DNA of 64,000 nt from Sphingosinicella sp. CPCC 101087 (GTDB taxonomy: Bacteria > Pseudomonadota > Alphaproteobacteria > Sphingomonadales > Sphingomonadaceae). The DNA is taken from assembly GCF_004151485.1 (NCBI RefSeq), contig NZ_SBFF01000007.1:62001-126000 (forward strand). Reading direction: 5' to 3'. A program made the translations under genes and the position numbers. The notes under the pieces are model-generated. The model saw only the letters and a list, made by a program, of their open reading frames with translations. It was not told the DNA's origin and made no database searches. Shown here one piece after another: positions 16,438 to 25,626 of this stretch. Numbering within the stretch: the stretch's first letter is position 1; each line of letters starts with the position of its first letter.

Positions 16438-17379
16438 ATGGAGCCCTCCCATCCGATTGTCGCTTCGGTCGAGCTCGGCGGCACCAAGTGCGTCTGCCTG
16501 CTTGGACACAGCCCCGGTTCAATCCTCGACCGCCGCCGGATTCCGACAGATGCCCCCGACGAGACGCTGGCGGCGATCGAGGCGGTCCTCGACGAATGGC
16601 GCGGCGGGCCACGGCCGTTCACTGCCCTTGGGATCGCCGCCTTCGGGCCGCTCGATCTCGATCCTGCCTCCCCCAGCTGGGGCCATGTCGCGGCAACGCC
16701 CAAGCCGGGATGGCGCGGCATCGACATCGCCGGGCGCCTCCAACGGCGCTTCGGCGTCCCGATCGGGTTCGATACGGACGTCGACGGAGCCGCGCTGGCC
16801 GAAGGCCGCTGGGGCGCCGCACGGGGCCTGACCGATTATGCTTATGTCACCGTCGGCACCGGGATCGGTGTCGGGCTCGTCGCGCGCAACCGGCCGGTCG
16901 GCGGCTTTTCCCACGCCGAGGCTGGTCATATCCGCATCGCTCGCGCGCCGGGAGACGACTGGCCGGGAATTTGCCCGTTCCACGGTGATTGCGTCGAAGG
17001 ACTCGCTTCCGGCCCGGCAATCGCCTCGCGCCTCGGCCGCCCGGCCGCCGAGGCGCAACCGGACGATCCGGTCTGGCCGCTCGTCGCTCATGCGCTGGCG
17101 CAATTGTTTCACGGTCTGGTCCTGGTCGCTGCGCCTAGGCTCATCCTCGCCGGCGGGGGCGTCATGGAGGCGCAGCCCCAGCTTTTCCCGATGGTGCGCG
17201 CCGCCTTGCGCGCCAGCCTCGCCGGCTATGTCCGGTTGCCGGAGGGGGGCTATGTCGTTGCCCCCGGCCTCGGCTCGCTGGCCGGGCCGTGCGGCGGGCT
17301 CGCCCTTGCCCTCGATGCGCTCGACGCGCTCGAGGGGGAACCAAATGAAGGAGCAGGCCGTGCCCGCATTTCGGCTTGA
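16438..17379 (+). CDS. ROK-family sugar kinase, probable fructokinase
   Basis: A 313-residue ATP-dependent sugar kinase. The N-terminal phosphate loop VELGGTKCVCLLG (about 11-23), the sugar-site region GFDTDVDGAALAEGRWGAARG and the second ATP motif TVGTGIGVGLV are visible. A zinc-type pattern also occurs (GGFSHAEAGHIR... then CPFHGDCVEGLASGPA), typical of ROK fructokinases such as Mak. ATG 16438 follows the previous stop by 6 nt. Its 3' end overlaps the mannose-6-phosphate isomerase gene by 35 nt, so the two form a unit that would move fructose and mannose between phosphorylated forms. Confidence 0.88.
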   Translation: MEPSHPIVASVELGGTKCVCLLGHSPGSILDRRRIPTDAPDETLAAIEAVLDEWRGGPRPFTALGIAAFGPLDLDPASPSWGHVAATPKPGWRGIDIAGRLQRRFGVPIGFDTDVDGAALAEGRWGAARGLTDYAYVTVGTGIGVGLVARNRPVGGFSHAEAGHIRIARAPGDDWPGICPFHGDCVEGLASGPAIASRLGRPAAEAQPDDPVWPLVAHALAQLFHGLVLVAAPRLILAGGGVMEAQPQLFPMVRAALRASLAGYVRLPEGGYVVAPGLGSLAGPCGGLALALDALDALEGEPNEGAGRARISA

Positions 17380-18205
17380 GCGCAGATCGGTCCAGAAGCC
17401 CTGGGGCCGCCGCGACGTGCCGGCGTTCTTTGGTCCCGTGCCCGCCGAGGGCGATCCACTTGGCGAAGTCTGGTTCCCCGACCCGCGGGGCGACGACGCG
17501 GACTTGCTCGTCAAATATCTTTTCACGTCGCAGAAGCTCTCGGTCCAGGTTCACCCCGGCGACGTCGCGGCGCGCGCGGCAGGCTACAAGCGCGGCAAGG
17601 ACGAGGCCTGGATCGTGCTCGCCGCCGATCCCGGCGCCACGATCGGACTCGGCCTCACGCGCGAGGTTTCCCGCGAAGCGCTGTGTGCGGCAGCGCTGGA
17701 CGGCAGCATCGAGGACCTGCTCGACTGGCGTCCGGTCAAGCCGGGCGATGTCCTATACTCCGCGGCCGGAACCGTTCATGCGCTCGGTGCCGGCCTCGTC
17801 GTCGTGGAGATCCAGCAAAATCTCGACCTTACCTATCGCCTCTACGACTACGGACGCCCGCGCGAGCTGCACCTCGACGAAGGGATAGCCGTTGCCGAAC
17901 CGGGCCCCTGGCGTGGCGTCTCGGCGACCGTCCCGAACGTGCGGGGGCGTTCGCGGCTGACGGCCGGGCCCGCTTTCGTGGTCGAGAGGTGGCAAGGCGC
18001 CACGGCGGAAATCGGCACCGACGGTGAAGCGCCGATCTGGCTCGTGCCGTTGGTCGGAGCCTCCCGGGCCGACGGCACGGCCATGGAGCCGGGTTCCGTG
18101 TGGGTCGCGCGCGGTCCCACGCACCTGGAGGTGCCCGGGGACACCACTCTCCTGTCAGCTTATGCCGGGAGCGCGATCAGGGCCGTTGTGACCGCGGCGG
18201 CGTAG
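17345..18205 (+). CDS. Class I mannose-6-phosphate isomerase
   Basis: A 286-residue cupin-fold, zinc-dependent isomerase that interconverts mannose-6-phosphate and fructose-6-phosphate. Visible are the metal-site motifs LSVQVHPGD (about 62-70) and GKDEAWIVL, plus PGDVLYSAAGTVHALGAGLVVVEIQQNLDLTYRLYDYGR around the active site, split here by residue ranges of about 137-177. ATG 17345 lies within the 3' end of the ROK kinase gene with GAGGGGG just upstream (17331-17337). The long frame extending back to 16838 is only an overlap with the kinase gene. The length fits the short bacterial type I enzymes. It is convergent with gltA, separated by 19 nt. Confidence 0.9.
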   Translation: MKEQAVPAFRLERRSVQKPWGRRDVPAFFGPVPAEGDPLGEVWFPDPRGDDADLLVKYLFTSQKLSVQVHPGDVAARAAGYKRGKDEAWIVLAADPGATIGLGLTREVSREALCAAALDGSIEDLLDWRPVKPGDVLYSAAGTVHALGAGLVVVEIQQNLDLTYRLYDYGRPRELHLDEGIAVAEPGPWRGVSATVPNVRGRSRLTAGPAFVVERWQGATAEIGTDGEAPIWLVPLVGASRADGTAMEPGSVWVARGPTHLEVPGDTTLLSAYAGSAIRAVVTAAA

Positions 18206-18224
18206 CTGCGGATCCCGTTCCTGA

Positions 18225-19508
18225 TCAGCGCTGGTCCACCGGCACGTAGTCGCGCTGCGTCGGGCCGGTATAGAGCTGGCGAGGGCGTCCGATCTTCTGG
18301 TCGGGGTCGGAGATCATTTCGTTCCACTGCGCCACCCAGCCGACGGTGCGGGCAAGGGCGAACAAGGCGGTGAACATGTCGGTCGGGAAGCCGATCGCCG
18401 ACAGGATCACGCCTGAATAGAAATCCACGTTCGGATAGAGCTTCTTCTCGATGAAATAGTCGTCCTTCAGGGCGATCTGCTCGAGCTCCCGGGCAGTGTC
18501 GAGCACCGGATCGGAGATTCCGAGACGGTCGAGCACCTCCTCCGCGGTCTTCTGCATCACCTTCGCGCGCGGGTCGTAATTCTTGTAGACGCGGTGGCCG
18601 AAGCCCATCAGACGGAACGGATCCTCCTTGTCCTTCGCACGTGCGATATATTCGGGAATCCGCTCCGGGCGGCCGATCTCGCGAAGCATGTTCAACGCCG
18701 CCTCGTTGGCGCCGCCATGGGCGGGTCCCCACAGGCAGGCTATGCCGGCGGCGATGCAGGCGAACGGGTTCGCGCCCGACGAGCTGGCCAGCCGAACCGT
18801 CGAGGTCGAGGCATTCTGCTCATGATCGGCGTGGAGGATGAAGATGCGCCGCATTGCATTCTCGATGACCGGGTCGACCTCATAAGGCTCGGCGGGAACG
18901 CCGAAGGTCATGCGAAGGAAGTTGCCGGTGTAGGACAAGTCGTTCTGCGGATAGACGAAAGGCTGGCCGATCGAATATTTATACGCCATCGCGGCAATGG
19001 TCGGCATCTTGGCAATCAGCCGGTGTGAAGCGATCATCCTCTGCTTCGGATCGGTGATGTCGGTGCTGTCGTGATAGAAAGCGGAGAGCGCGCCGACGAC
19101 GCCGCACATGATCGCCATCGGGTGGGCGTCGCGCCGGAACCCGCGATAGAAGGTCGAAAGCTGCTCGTGCAGCATCGTGTGTCGGGTGATCGTGTAGGTG
19201 AACTTCTCCAGCTCGTCCTGCTTCGGCAGGTCGCCGTTGAGCAGGAGGTAGGCGACCTCCATGAAGGTCGATTGTTCCGCGAGCTGGTCGATCGGGTAAC
19301 CGCGATGGAGCAGCACGCCCTCGTCGCCGTCGATATAGGTGATCGCCGACTGGCAGGCGGCGGTGGAGGTGAAGCCCGGGTCGTAGGTGAAGACGCCCGC
19401 TTGTCCATAAAGTTTGCGGATGTCGATGACGTCGGGCCCGGCCGAGCCCGACAGAATGTCGCATTCGAAATTCCTGTCCCCGATCGTCAGGCTGGCTTTG
19501 TCCGCCAT
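18225..19508 (-). CDS. gltA: Citrate synthase
   Basis: A 427-residue type II (Gram-negative, NADH-sensitive-type length) citrate synthase that condenses oxaloacetate with acetyl-CoA as the first step of the TCA cycle. The N-terminal [21 protein letters not shown] segment, [16 protein letters not shown] with catalytic His, [15 protein letters not shown] and [16 protein letters not shown] are all present. ATG at 19508 directly abuts the TAG of gltX with no spacing, so gltX-gltA is one operon with likely coupled translation. It ends 19 nt from the convergent mannose-6-phosphate isomerase gene. Confidence 0.98.
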   Translation of the reverse strand: MADKASLTIGDRNFECDILSGSAGPDVIDIRKLYGQAGVFTYDPGFTSTAACQSAITYIDGDEGVLLHRGYPIDQLAEQSTFMEVAYLLLNGDLPKQDELEKFTYTITRHTMLHEQLSTFYRGFRRDAHPMAIMCGVVGALSAFYHDSTDITDPKQRMIASHRLIAKMPTIAAMAYKYSIGQPFVYPQNDLSYTGNFLRMTFGVPAEPYEVDPVIENAMRRIFILHADHEQNASTSTVRLASSSGANPFACIAAGIACLWGPAHGGANEAALNMLREIGRPERIPEYIARAKDKEDPFRLMGFGHRVYKNYDPRAKVMQKTAEEVLDRLGISDPVLDTARELEQIALKDDYFIEKKLYPNVDFYSGVILSAIGFPTDMFTALFALARTVGWVAQWNEMISDPDQKIGRPRQLYTGPTQRDYVPVDQR

Positions 19509-20927
19509 CTATCTGTCCTTCCCGTTCATCTGGTCCGCTATCCGGGCGAGGCTCTCGTCCCGACCAAGCAAGATAAGCACATCGAAAATTCCGGGCGACG
19601 TTGCCCGGCCGGTGAGCGCCGCACGAAGCGGCTGCGCCACCTGGCCGAGTTTCGCGCCTTCGGCCTCAGCCACCTCTCGCACCGCCTGCTCCGTCGCCTC
19701 GACGCTCCACCGGTCGAGCCCCGAAAGGGCGCGGTGAACGAGGGCGAGCAGGTCCCGCGCTTCGTCCCCTAGCAAAGCCTTGGCCTTTTCGTCCATGTCC
19801 AGCGGCCGCGCCTTGAACAGGAACAGGGCGCCTTCCGCCAACTCGTTGAGATCCTTCGCCCGCGGCTTCAGGTGCGGCATCGCTGCGGCAAGCCGGTCGA
19901 TATCCTCGGCGTCCAGGCCGCGTTCTAGCGCACCTTCGATCCGATGATCGATCAGGCTTGCGAGGCGGCGGTCGTCGGCCTCGCGCAGATAATGGCCGTT
20001 GAGATTCTCGAGCTTCTTCATGTCGAAGCGCGAAGGCGAGCGGCCGACATGATCTAGGTCGAACCAGCGAACCGCATCGTCGCGCTCGATGATCTCCGCG
20101 TCGCCATGGCCCCAGCCGAGCCTGAGCAGGTAGTTGAACAAGGCTTCAGGGAGGATCCCGAGATCGTCGCGATAGGTTTCGACGCCGAGTGCGCCGTGCC
20201 GCTTGGAGAGCTTGGCGCCATCCTGGCCGTGGATCAGCGGAACATGGCCGTAGACGGGCTCCGGCCAGCCCATCGCCCGGATGATGGCCAGCTGGCGGAA
20301 GGCGTTGTTGAGATGGTCGTCGCCGCGGATGACATGGGTGACGCCCATGTCGTGATCGTCGACGACCACCGCGAGCATATAGGTCGGGGTGCCGTCCGAG
20401 CGCAGAAGGACGAAGTCGTCCAGCTCCTCATGCTGCACGGTGACCGCGCCCTGCACCTTGTCCTCGATCCGGGATTCGCCCTCGCGCGGGGCTTTCAACC
20501 GAATCACGAACGGCTGGTCGGCCGGACCGTCGTCGCGCTCGCGCCAGGGGCTGCGCACCAGGAACCGGCTTCGATTGCGCTGCGCTTCCTCGCGCGCCGC
20601 AGTCAGCTCATCGGCGGTCATCCAGCATCGATAGGCGTGGCCACGTTCCATAAGCTGCCGGGCCACTTCGGCGTGCCGGTCGGCGAGCTTCGACTGAAAC
20701 CAGGTCTCGCCGTCCCAGTCGAGCCCGAGCCAGCGCAATCCGTCGAGGATCGCGTCGATCGCCGCCTGCGTGGAGCGCGCCTTGTCGGTATCCTCGATCC
20801 TCAGCAGGAAGCGGCCTGCGTGGTGGCGAGCGAACAGCCAGTTGAACAAAGCGGTCCGCGCGCCGCCGATATGAAGGAAACCGGTCGGCGACGGCGCGAA
20901 GCGGGTGACGACGGGGCTTGCGCTCAA
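19509..20927 (-). CDS. gltX: Glutamate--tRNA ligase
   Basis: A 472-residue class I aminoacyl-tRNA synthetase that charges tRNA-Glu. The HIGH motif appears as [20 protein letters not shown] near the N-terminus and the KMSKS motif as AKLSKRHG. The C-terminal helical anticodon-binding region follows. The start is taken as TTG at 20927 because the protein then begins [14 protein letters not shown], as expected, with GGAGAAAG upstream on the minus strand. The frame is open to 21134 but the extra 69 residues are basic and unlike GluRS. It is the first gene of gltX-gltA and is divergent from comEC across about 130 bp. Confidence 0.96.
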   Translation of the reverse strand: MSASPVVTRFAPSPTGFLHIGGARTALFNWLFARHHAGRFLLRIEDTDKARSTQAAIDAILDGLRWLGLDWDGETWFQSKLADRHAEVARQLMERGHAYRCWMTADELTAAREEAQRNRSRFLVRSPWRERDDGPADQPFVIRLKAPREGESRIEDKVQGAVTVQHEELDDFVLLRSDGTPTYMLAVVVDDHDMGVTHVIRGDDHLNNAFRQLAIIRAMGWPEPVYGHVPLIHGQDGAKLSKRHGALGVETYRDDLGILPEALFNYLLRLGWGHGDAEIIERDDAVRWFDLDHVGRSPSRFDMKKLENLNGHYLREADDRRLASLIDHRIEGALERGLDAEDIDRLAAAMPHLKPRAKDLNELAEGALFLFKARPLDMDEKAKALLGDEARDLLALVHRALSGLDRWSVEATEQAVREVAEAEGAKLGQVAQPLRAALTGRATSPGIFDVLILLGRDESLARIADQMNGKDR

Positions 20928-20993
20928 GAGGGCTTTCTCCAAGGATGCGGGGTCATGGGGACCGGGGACGCGAGGGGCCCTAGCATAGGGGAT

Positions 20994-21014
20994 CGGCCCC
21001 GCGAAAGCGGGCAG
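20994..21014. repeat. REP-like palindrome, copy 4 (gltX-comEC intergenic)
   Basis: CCCGC (20998-21002), loop GAAA, GCGGG (21007-21011), followed by CAGCC. This is a short perfect stem with a GNRA tetraloop, similar to copy 1, located between the divergent gltX and comEC starts. Confidence 0.55.
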
Positions 21015-21055
21015 CCTTCGACCCTCCATCGTCGGCCGGGCGAAAGCGACGACCC

Positions 21056-23221
21056 ATGAGCATCGACGCCGGCGGCCTTGCCGAAGAAGCCGGCCGTCTC
21101 GAAGGCCGCGGGCCCGGATTGGGCGCCGCCGCATACCGGCATCTCGCGGGGCTCGAACGCCGATTCGAGGCTGAACGCGACCAGCTTCCGCTTTGGCTCC
21201 CGGTCGGGCTCATCCTCGGGATCGCTCTGTGGTTCTGGCTTCCCGATCGCTGGGCCTGGATCGCTTTCCTCGCATTCTCGCTGGCGACGGCCCTCGCGCT
21301 TGCCGCCTTCGCCGGGGCAACGCGCGTGGGCCGGGCGCTGGCGATCTTCGCCTTCGCCGCGGCTTCCGGGTGCGGCTTGATCTGGTGGAAGGCGGAGCAA
21401 TCCGCTGCACCCCGGCTCGAACGGCCAAGGATGCTCGAGTTCGAGGGGAAGGTCGAGACGGTCCAGGCGCTCGCCGCCGAACGAACGCTCCGGCTGGTGG
21501 TCGCGCCGCAGGGAGAATGGGAAGGGGAGGGCAGGCCGGCGCGATTGCGGATCAATGTGAGCGAGGAGAACGAGACCGCCGCCTCGGGCAGGCTGGAGCC
21601 GGGTGCCGTCGTTCGGGTCCGTGCCTGGATGATGCCGCCGCCGCCAATGGCTGCGCCGGGCGGGTACGATTTCGCGCGGACCGCCTGGTTTCAACGCATC
21701 GGCGGCACGGGTCGGGCGAACTCGATCGTCGTCGTCACGCCCGCCGCGGAGCAGGGCTGGCAGGCGCGCATCGCCGACTGGCGAAGGCGCCTTGCCGCTC
21801 ATATCCGGGAAAGACTTGGCGGCGGCCCAGAGGGCGGCATTGCTGCGGCCCTGGCGACCGGCGACCAGCACGGAATCCCCGAGGCGGATGCCGAGGCAAT
21901 GCGGCGATCAGGCCTCGCGCATCTGCTGTCGGTGAGCGGTCTCCACCTTACGGCCGTGGTCGGTGCGGTGATGCTTATGACCCTGAAGCTGCTGGCGCTG
22001 AGCCCGGCTCTAGCGTTGCGCTGCCGGCTGGTCCTGGTCGCCGCGGCCGCCGGTGCCCTCGCCGGGATCGGCTATACGCTGCTCACCGGCGCGGAAGTGC
22101 CGACGATGCGCGCCTGCATCGCCGCCCTGCTCGTTCTCGCCGGCATAGCGCTGGGCCGGGACGCGCTCACCTTGCGCCTCCTCGCGGTCGGCGCCCTGTT
22201 CGTGCTTCTGCTCTGGCCCGAATCGCTGGTGGGGCCGAGCTTCCAGCTGAGCTTTGCCGCGATCGCCGCGATCGTGGCCTTGCACGAGCATCCCCGCATC
22301 CAGGCACTGCTGTCCCGCCGCGACGAAGGGTCGCTTGCCGCAATGGGGCGTTTCCTGCTCGCGCTGGCCCTGACCGGCCTCGCCGTGGAGCTGGCACTGA
22401 CGCCCATCGCCTTGTTCCATTTCCACCGCTCCGGCCTGTACGGCGCAGCCGCCAACATTGTCGCCATTCCGCTCACGACCTTCGTCATCATGCCGCTCGA
22501 GGCGCTCGCCTTGCTCCTTGACCCGATTGGCCTGAGCGCGCCTTTCTGGTGGCTCGCCGGCCGGACCCTGTCCTTTCTGGTCTGGCTGGCCCATGCTGCT
22601 GCCGGGGCGCCAGGTGCGGTCGCCCTGCTGCCCGCAATGCCGCGCGGCGCCTTCGCGCTGCTCGTCGCCGGCGGGCTCTGGATCTGCCTGTGGCGAACAC
22701 GGTGGCGGCGGCTCGGTCTCGTGCCGGTGGGTGTCGGCGCCGCATGGGCGCTGGCGACGCCTGCGCCCGACCTGATCGTCACCGGCGACGGCCGGCATCT
22801 CGTGCTCCGCACCGATGGCGGTGGGCTGGCCCTCCTGCGGCCGCGGGCGGGCGATTATGTCCGGGACACGCTCGCCGAGCTGGCCGGCGCCGAGCCCGAT
22901 TATCTCGATCTCGAAAGCCTGCCGACCGCCGCCTGCAGCCGGGATCTGTGTGTCGCGGACCTCGACCGCGGTGGACGGCGCTGGCGAATCCTCGCGACCC
23001 GCTCGGCCCATTTCGTGCGCTGGGATCAGATGGTCCGCGCCTGCGCCGAGGCCGACATCGTCGTGGCCGACCGGATGCTCCCGCGCGGTTGCGTCCCACG
23101 CTGGCTGAAGGCCGACCGGATGCTGCTGCGGCGGACCGGCGGAATCGCCGTGAAACTGGACAGCGGCCCCGGCATCGACACCGTCGCCGGACAGGTCGGT
23201 CGCCATCCCTGGGCACCGTGA
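21056..23221 (+). CDS. comEC: ComEC/Rec2-family DNA internalisation channel protein
   Basis: A 721-residue polytopic inner-membrane protein related to ComEC, which moves single-stranded DNA into the cytoplasm during transformation. Order of parts: N-terminal hydrophobic pair and OB-like DUF4131 domain (about 45-220); a competence domain with many helices (about 260-560), including the family signature [20 protein letters not shown] split around residue 285-300; and a C-terminal domain of about 130 residues after the last helix. This last part resembles the beta-lactamase-like domain only in outline, because no HxHxDH metal motif is visible. ATG 21056. Divergent from gltX. Confidence 0.92.
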   Translation: MSIDAGGLAEEAGRLEGRGPGLGAAAYRHLAGLERRFEAERDQLPLWLPVGLILGIALWFWLPDRWAWIAFLAFSLATALALAAFAGATRVGRALAIFAFAAASGCGLIWWKAEQSAAPRLERPRMLEFEGKVETVQALAAERTLRLVVAPQGEWEGEGRPARLRINVSEENETAASGRLEPGAVVRVRAWMMPPPPMAAPGGYDFARTAWFQRIGGTGRANSIVVVTPAAEQGWQARIADWRRRLAAHIRERLGGGPEGGIAAALATGDQHGIPEADAEAMRRSGLAHLLSVSGLHLTAVVGAVMLMTLKLLALSPALALRCRLVLVAAAAGALAGIGYTLLTGAEVPTMRACIAALLVLAGIALGRDALTLRLLAVGALFVLLLWPESLVGPSFQLSFAAIAAIVALHEHPRIQALLSRRDEGSLAAMGRFLLALALTGLAVELALTPIALFHFHRSGLYGAAANIVAIPLTTFVIMPLEALALLLDPIGLSAPFWWLAGRTLSFLVWLAHAAAGAPGAVALLPAMPRGAFALLVAGGLWICLWRTRWRRLGLVPVGVGAAWALATPAPDLIVTGDGRHLVLRTDGGGLALLRPRAGDYVRDTLAELAGAEPDYLDLESLPTAACSRDLCVADLDRGGRRWRILATRSAHFVRWDQMVRACAEADIVVADRMLPRGCVPRWLKADRMLLRRTGGIAVKLDSGPGIDTVAGQVGRHPWAP

Positions 23222-23376
23222 CGCTCGGCGGCGTTTCCGCCATCAGCGCCAGGGATCAATCCGCCAGGCCGCATCCCGCTCAACGAGGCATTGGAGCACC
23301 GTGCATGGCCCGGCTGGGAACCGGTTCCGATCCAGGCAGGACAAGCGGGTCGGTTCCACTCCGGTGGCAGGATGCC

Positions 23377-23670
23377 CTAGTCGAACAATTCCTCGAGGAA
23401 CGACTTGCGCCGCTTGGGATGGCCGTGGCGATAGCCGTGGTCGCGCCCATATTCCTGGCGTCCGGACAATGGCTGTTGCACCTGCGCGGGTGACGCTACG
23501 GGCGGCGGCGCGAGATCGCGCGCACTGCGCTCGATGATCTTGTCGAGCTCGCCCCGATCCAGCCAGACGCCCCGGCATTTCGGACAATAGTCGATCTCGA
23601 CCCCCTGGCGCTCGCTCATCGTCAGCGGCACGTGGCAGACGGGGCAGGACATCGCGTTGATATCGGTCAT
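23377..23670 (-). CDS. Small TFIIB-type zinc-ribbon protein
   Basis: A 97-residue protein with a zinc ribbon made of CPVC (residues 9-12) and CPKC (29-32). The pattern CPxC...YCPKCRGVWLDRGELD is typical of the zf-TFIIB family of small bacterial proteins. The rest is a Pro/Gln-rich linker and a basic His/Arg/Lys segment before a final acidic FLEELFD. The function of the family is not known. The ATG is preceded by AGGAGG on the minus strand (about 23675-23680). A perfect 12-bp palindrome lies 18-29 bp upstream of the start. Confidence 0.88.
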   Translation of the reverse strand: MTDINAMSCPVCHVPLTMSERQGVEIDYCPKCRGVWLDRGELDKIIERSARDLAPPPVASPAQVQQPLSGRQEYGRDHGYRHGHPKRRKSFLEELFD

Positions 23671-23687
23671 AAGGCCTCCTGGTTCGT

Positions 23688-23699
23688 GACGTTAACGTC
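23688..23699. promoter_or_regulatory. 12-bp perfect palindrome upstream of zinc-ribbon gene
   Basis: GACGTTAACGTC is a perfect 12-bp palindrome lying 18-29 bp upstream of the zinc-ribbon gene start on the minus strand, a position suitable for an operator. No known regulator is assigned. Confidence 0.35.
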
Positions 23700-23845
23700 G
23701 GCCCAGGGTCGGCCGGCACAATGGAATGACGCCCCGGGGCATGACGCTGCGGTCCGACATCGCAGCGATTGAACGCTGCCAGAGGGGCCCGGTCCGCACC
23801 GACTAGCTAGGGAGCGGAAGGCCGCCGTGCAAGCCGGCGCCCGGC

Positions 23846-24187
23846 TCAATCGTGATCGGATTTCACGCAGGCAATCTCGTTGCCCGCCGGATCGAGGAAC
23901 TGGAAGCGTCGTCCGCCGGGAAAGCCGAAGATCGGCCGGACGATCTCGGCACCGGCCTTTGTCACCGCTTCGAGCGCGGCCTCGAGATCATCGACCTCGA
24001 TCACCGGCAGCGGCGCCTTGGTCGCTTCCGAAGCATCTGCCTGAAGCCCGACATCCGTATCCCCCGTGAGGGTGGCGGCGTAGGTGGGCGCGAACTCGGT
24101 CAGGGTCCAGCCGAACACATTCTCGTAGAAAAGCTTCGCTGCCCGGATGTCGGAAACCGGCAGCTCCACATAATTGAGACGGGCCAT
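23846..24187 (-). CDS. VOC (glyoxalase/bleomycin-resistance fold) family protein
   Basis: A 113-residue single VOC domain. The N-terminal LNYVELPVSDIRAAKLFYENVFGW and the C-terminal GGRRFQFLDPAGNEIACVKSD follow the usual beta-alpha-beta-beta-beta repeats with a Glu and His-like metal position. Members bind a metal and act on small molecules or act as binding proteins; the substrate cannot be told from sequence. ATG 24187 with GGAG 7 nt upstream is preferred over an in-frame TTG at 24193. It stands alone downstream of lexA on the same strand. Confidence 0.9.
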   Translation of the reverse strand: MARLNYVELPVSDIRAAKLFYENVFGWTLTEFAPTYAATLTGDTDVGLQADASEATKAPLPVIEVDDLEAALEAVTKAGAEIVRPIFGFPGGRRFQFLDPAGNEIACVKSDHD

Positions 24188-24251
24188 CGACAATCTCCAG
24201 CCTGAAGCCTTTCACGCTTAGTGGAGGGGGCCTCTAAAGCCCGGCGTCCCT

Positions 24252-24911
24252 TCAATAGCGCCGTAGCAGCCCGGCAAGGCGTCCCTGGATCTGGACCTGA
24301 TCGGGTCGGTAGCGCTGGGGATCGTACTGGCGATTGGCCGGATCGAGCCGCACCATCTGGCCCTCGCGCCGGAAGGTCTTCAGGGTCGCTTCCTCATTAT
24401 TGACGAGCGCCACGACGATCTCGCCGTCGCGGGCCGTGTCCTGACGGCGGATCAGAGCGAAGTCGCCGTCGAGGATTCCTTCCTCGACCATCGAGTCGCC
24501 CGCCACTTCCAGCGCATAATGCTCGCCGGGTCCGAGCAGGGCAGCCGGGACCGGCAAGGTGTCGGTGCCCTGCAGCGCCTCGATCGGCGTGCCGGCCGCG
24601 ATCCGCCCGTGCAGCGGGATGTCCAGGATGTCGTTGGCGGGGCGCGGCGGGGGCGCCGAGCCGCCCGCTGGGGCAACGGCCGTGGCCAAGCCCCTGGCGT
24701 CCGGCATGCGCAGGACCTCGAGCGCGCGGGCCCGGTTCGGCAGGCGGCGGATGAACCCGCGCTCCTCGAGGGCCGAGATCAGGCGGTGCACGCCGCTCTT
24801 CGACTTGAGATCCAGGGCGTCCTTCATCTCCTCGAAAGAAGGCGACACCCCGGTGTCTGAAAGATGCTCGTTGATGTAGAGAAGCAATTCATGTTGCTTG
24901 CGGGTCAGCAT
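24252..24911 (-). CDS. lexA: SOS-response transcriptional repressor LexA
   Basis: A 219-residue repressor that cleaves itself when RecA is activated by DNA damage. The winged-helix DNA-binding domain covers about residues 1-68 ([21 protein letters not shown] as recognition region), followed by a Pro/Ala-rich hinge. The S24 peptidase domain contains the Ala106-Gly107 cleavage site in RIAAGTP, nucleophile Ser140 in AGDSMVEEG and base Lys178 in EATLKTF. ATG 24911 is chosen because the family begins [10 protein letters not shown] and AGAGGGGG lies upstream. Three phased GTTC half-sites sit 17 bp upstream of the start and a TTGACA -35 overlaps the array, so autoregulation is well supported. Confidence 0.97.
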   Translation of the reverse strand: MLTRKQHELLLYINEHLSDTGVSPSFEEMKDALDLKSKSGVHRLISALEERGFIRRLPNRARALEVLRMPDARGLATAVAPAGGSAPPPRPANDILDIPLHGRIAAGTPIEALQGTDTLPVPAALLGPGEHYALEVAGDSMVEEGILDGDFALIRRQDTARDGEIVVALVNNEEATLKTFRREGQMVRLDPANRQYDPQRYRPDQVQIQGRLAGLLRRY

Positions 24912-24927
24912 CTCGGGTCCCCCTCTG

Positions 24928-24962
24928 GAACGTACGCGGAACATGTACGGAACAGGCGGAAC
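24928..24962 (-). promoter_or_regulatory. LexA operator with three phased GTTC half-sites plus a fourth
   Basis: On the minus strand GTTC occurs at 24962-24959, 24953-24950, 24942-24939 and 24931-24928. The last three are separated by exactly 7 bp each, giving two overlapping copies of the alphaproteobacterial SOS box GTTC-N7-GTTC. The first is offset by 5 bp. The array fills the space between the -35 element and the lexA start. Confidence 0.88.
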
Positions 24963-24970
24963 GCTGTCAA
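24942..24970 (-). promoter_or_regulatory. lexA sigma-70-type promoter
   Basis: Minus strand: TTGACA at 24970-24965 is a perfect -35. A 17-bp spacer leads to TACATG (24947-24942), a weak -10. The -35 overlaps the end of trpG, and the SOS half-sites cover the spacer and -10, so LexA binding would block polymerase. Confidence 0.6.
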
Positions 24971-25560
24971 GCGGCGGCGGCAGAGGGGCCAGAAACCGCC
25001 TTGATGAAGTTGGCCAGCAGCGCATGCCCGTGGGTGCTGGCGATACTCTCTGGGTGGAACTGGACCCCGTGCATGGGCAGCTCGCGATGGCGAAGGCCCT
25101 GGATCGTCCCGTCCGCCGCGGTGGCATTCACCGCGAGACAGTCGGGAACGCTGTCCGCCGCGACGACGAGCGAATGGTAGCGCGTCGCCGTGAAGGGGGA
25201 GGGGAGGCCCGCGAACAGGCCGCTACGGTCGTGGACGATGTCTCCGGTCTTGCCGTGGACCGGCGCCGGGGCCCGAACGACCCGGCCGCCGAAATGCACG
25301 CCGATCGCCTGGTGGCCAAGGCATACTCCAAGCAGCGGCCGCCGTTCCGCCGCACAGGCGGCGACCAGCTCGAGCGAGACGCCGGCTTGATCGGGCGTGC
25401 CCGGACCGGGCGAGATCAATATAGCCTCGGCCCCACTCGCCAGCGCTTCGCCGCAGGTGATGGCGTCATTGCGCGCCACCCGAACCTCGGCGCCGATTTC
25501 CTTCAGATACTGGACGAGGTTCCAGGTGAAGCTGTCATGATTGTCGACGACCAGAATCAT
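24967..25560 (-). CDS. trpG: Anthranilate/aminodeoxychorismate synthase glutamine amidotransferase subunit
   Basis: A 197-residue class I glutamine amidotransferase that supplies ammonia to TrpE (anthranilate, tryptophan pathway) or PabB (folate pathway). The N-terminal [19 protein letters not shown], oxyanion-region SPGPGTP (about 50-56), nucleophile Cys80 in [10 protein letters not shown], and His168/Glu170 in QFHPES complete the triad. ATG 25560 is chosen over a start five codons upstream because it matches the family N-terminus. No trpE, trpD, trpC or pabB gene is nearby; it lies between a PpiD-like gene (66 nt upstream) and lexA. An amphibolic role for tryptophan and folate is possible. 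Confidence 0.93.
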   Translation of the reverse strand: MILVVDNHDSFTWNLVQYLKEIGAEVRVARNDAITCGEALASGAEAILISPGPGTPDQAGVSLELVAACAAERRPLLGVCLGHQAIGVHFGGRVVRAPAPVHGKTGDIVHDRSGLFAGLPSPFTATRYHSLVVAADSVPDCLAVNATAADGTIQGLRHRELPMHGVQFHPESIASTHGHALLANFIKAVSGPSAAAA

Positions 25561-25626
25561 CGCGAGTTCCTGCAACGCTTCCGCGCCCGACGGCCAGGTG
25601 AACCGCCCCGCCGACAGCGGTAGTCG

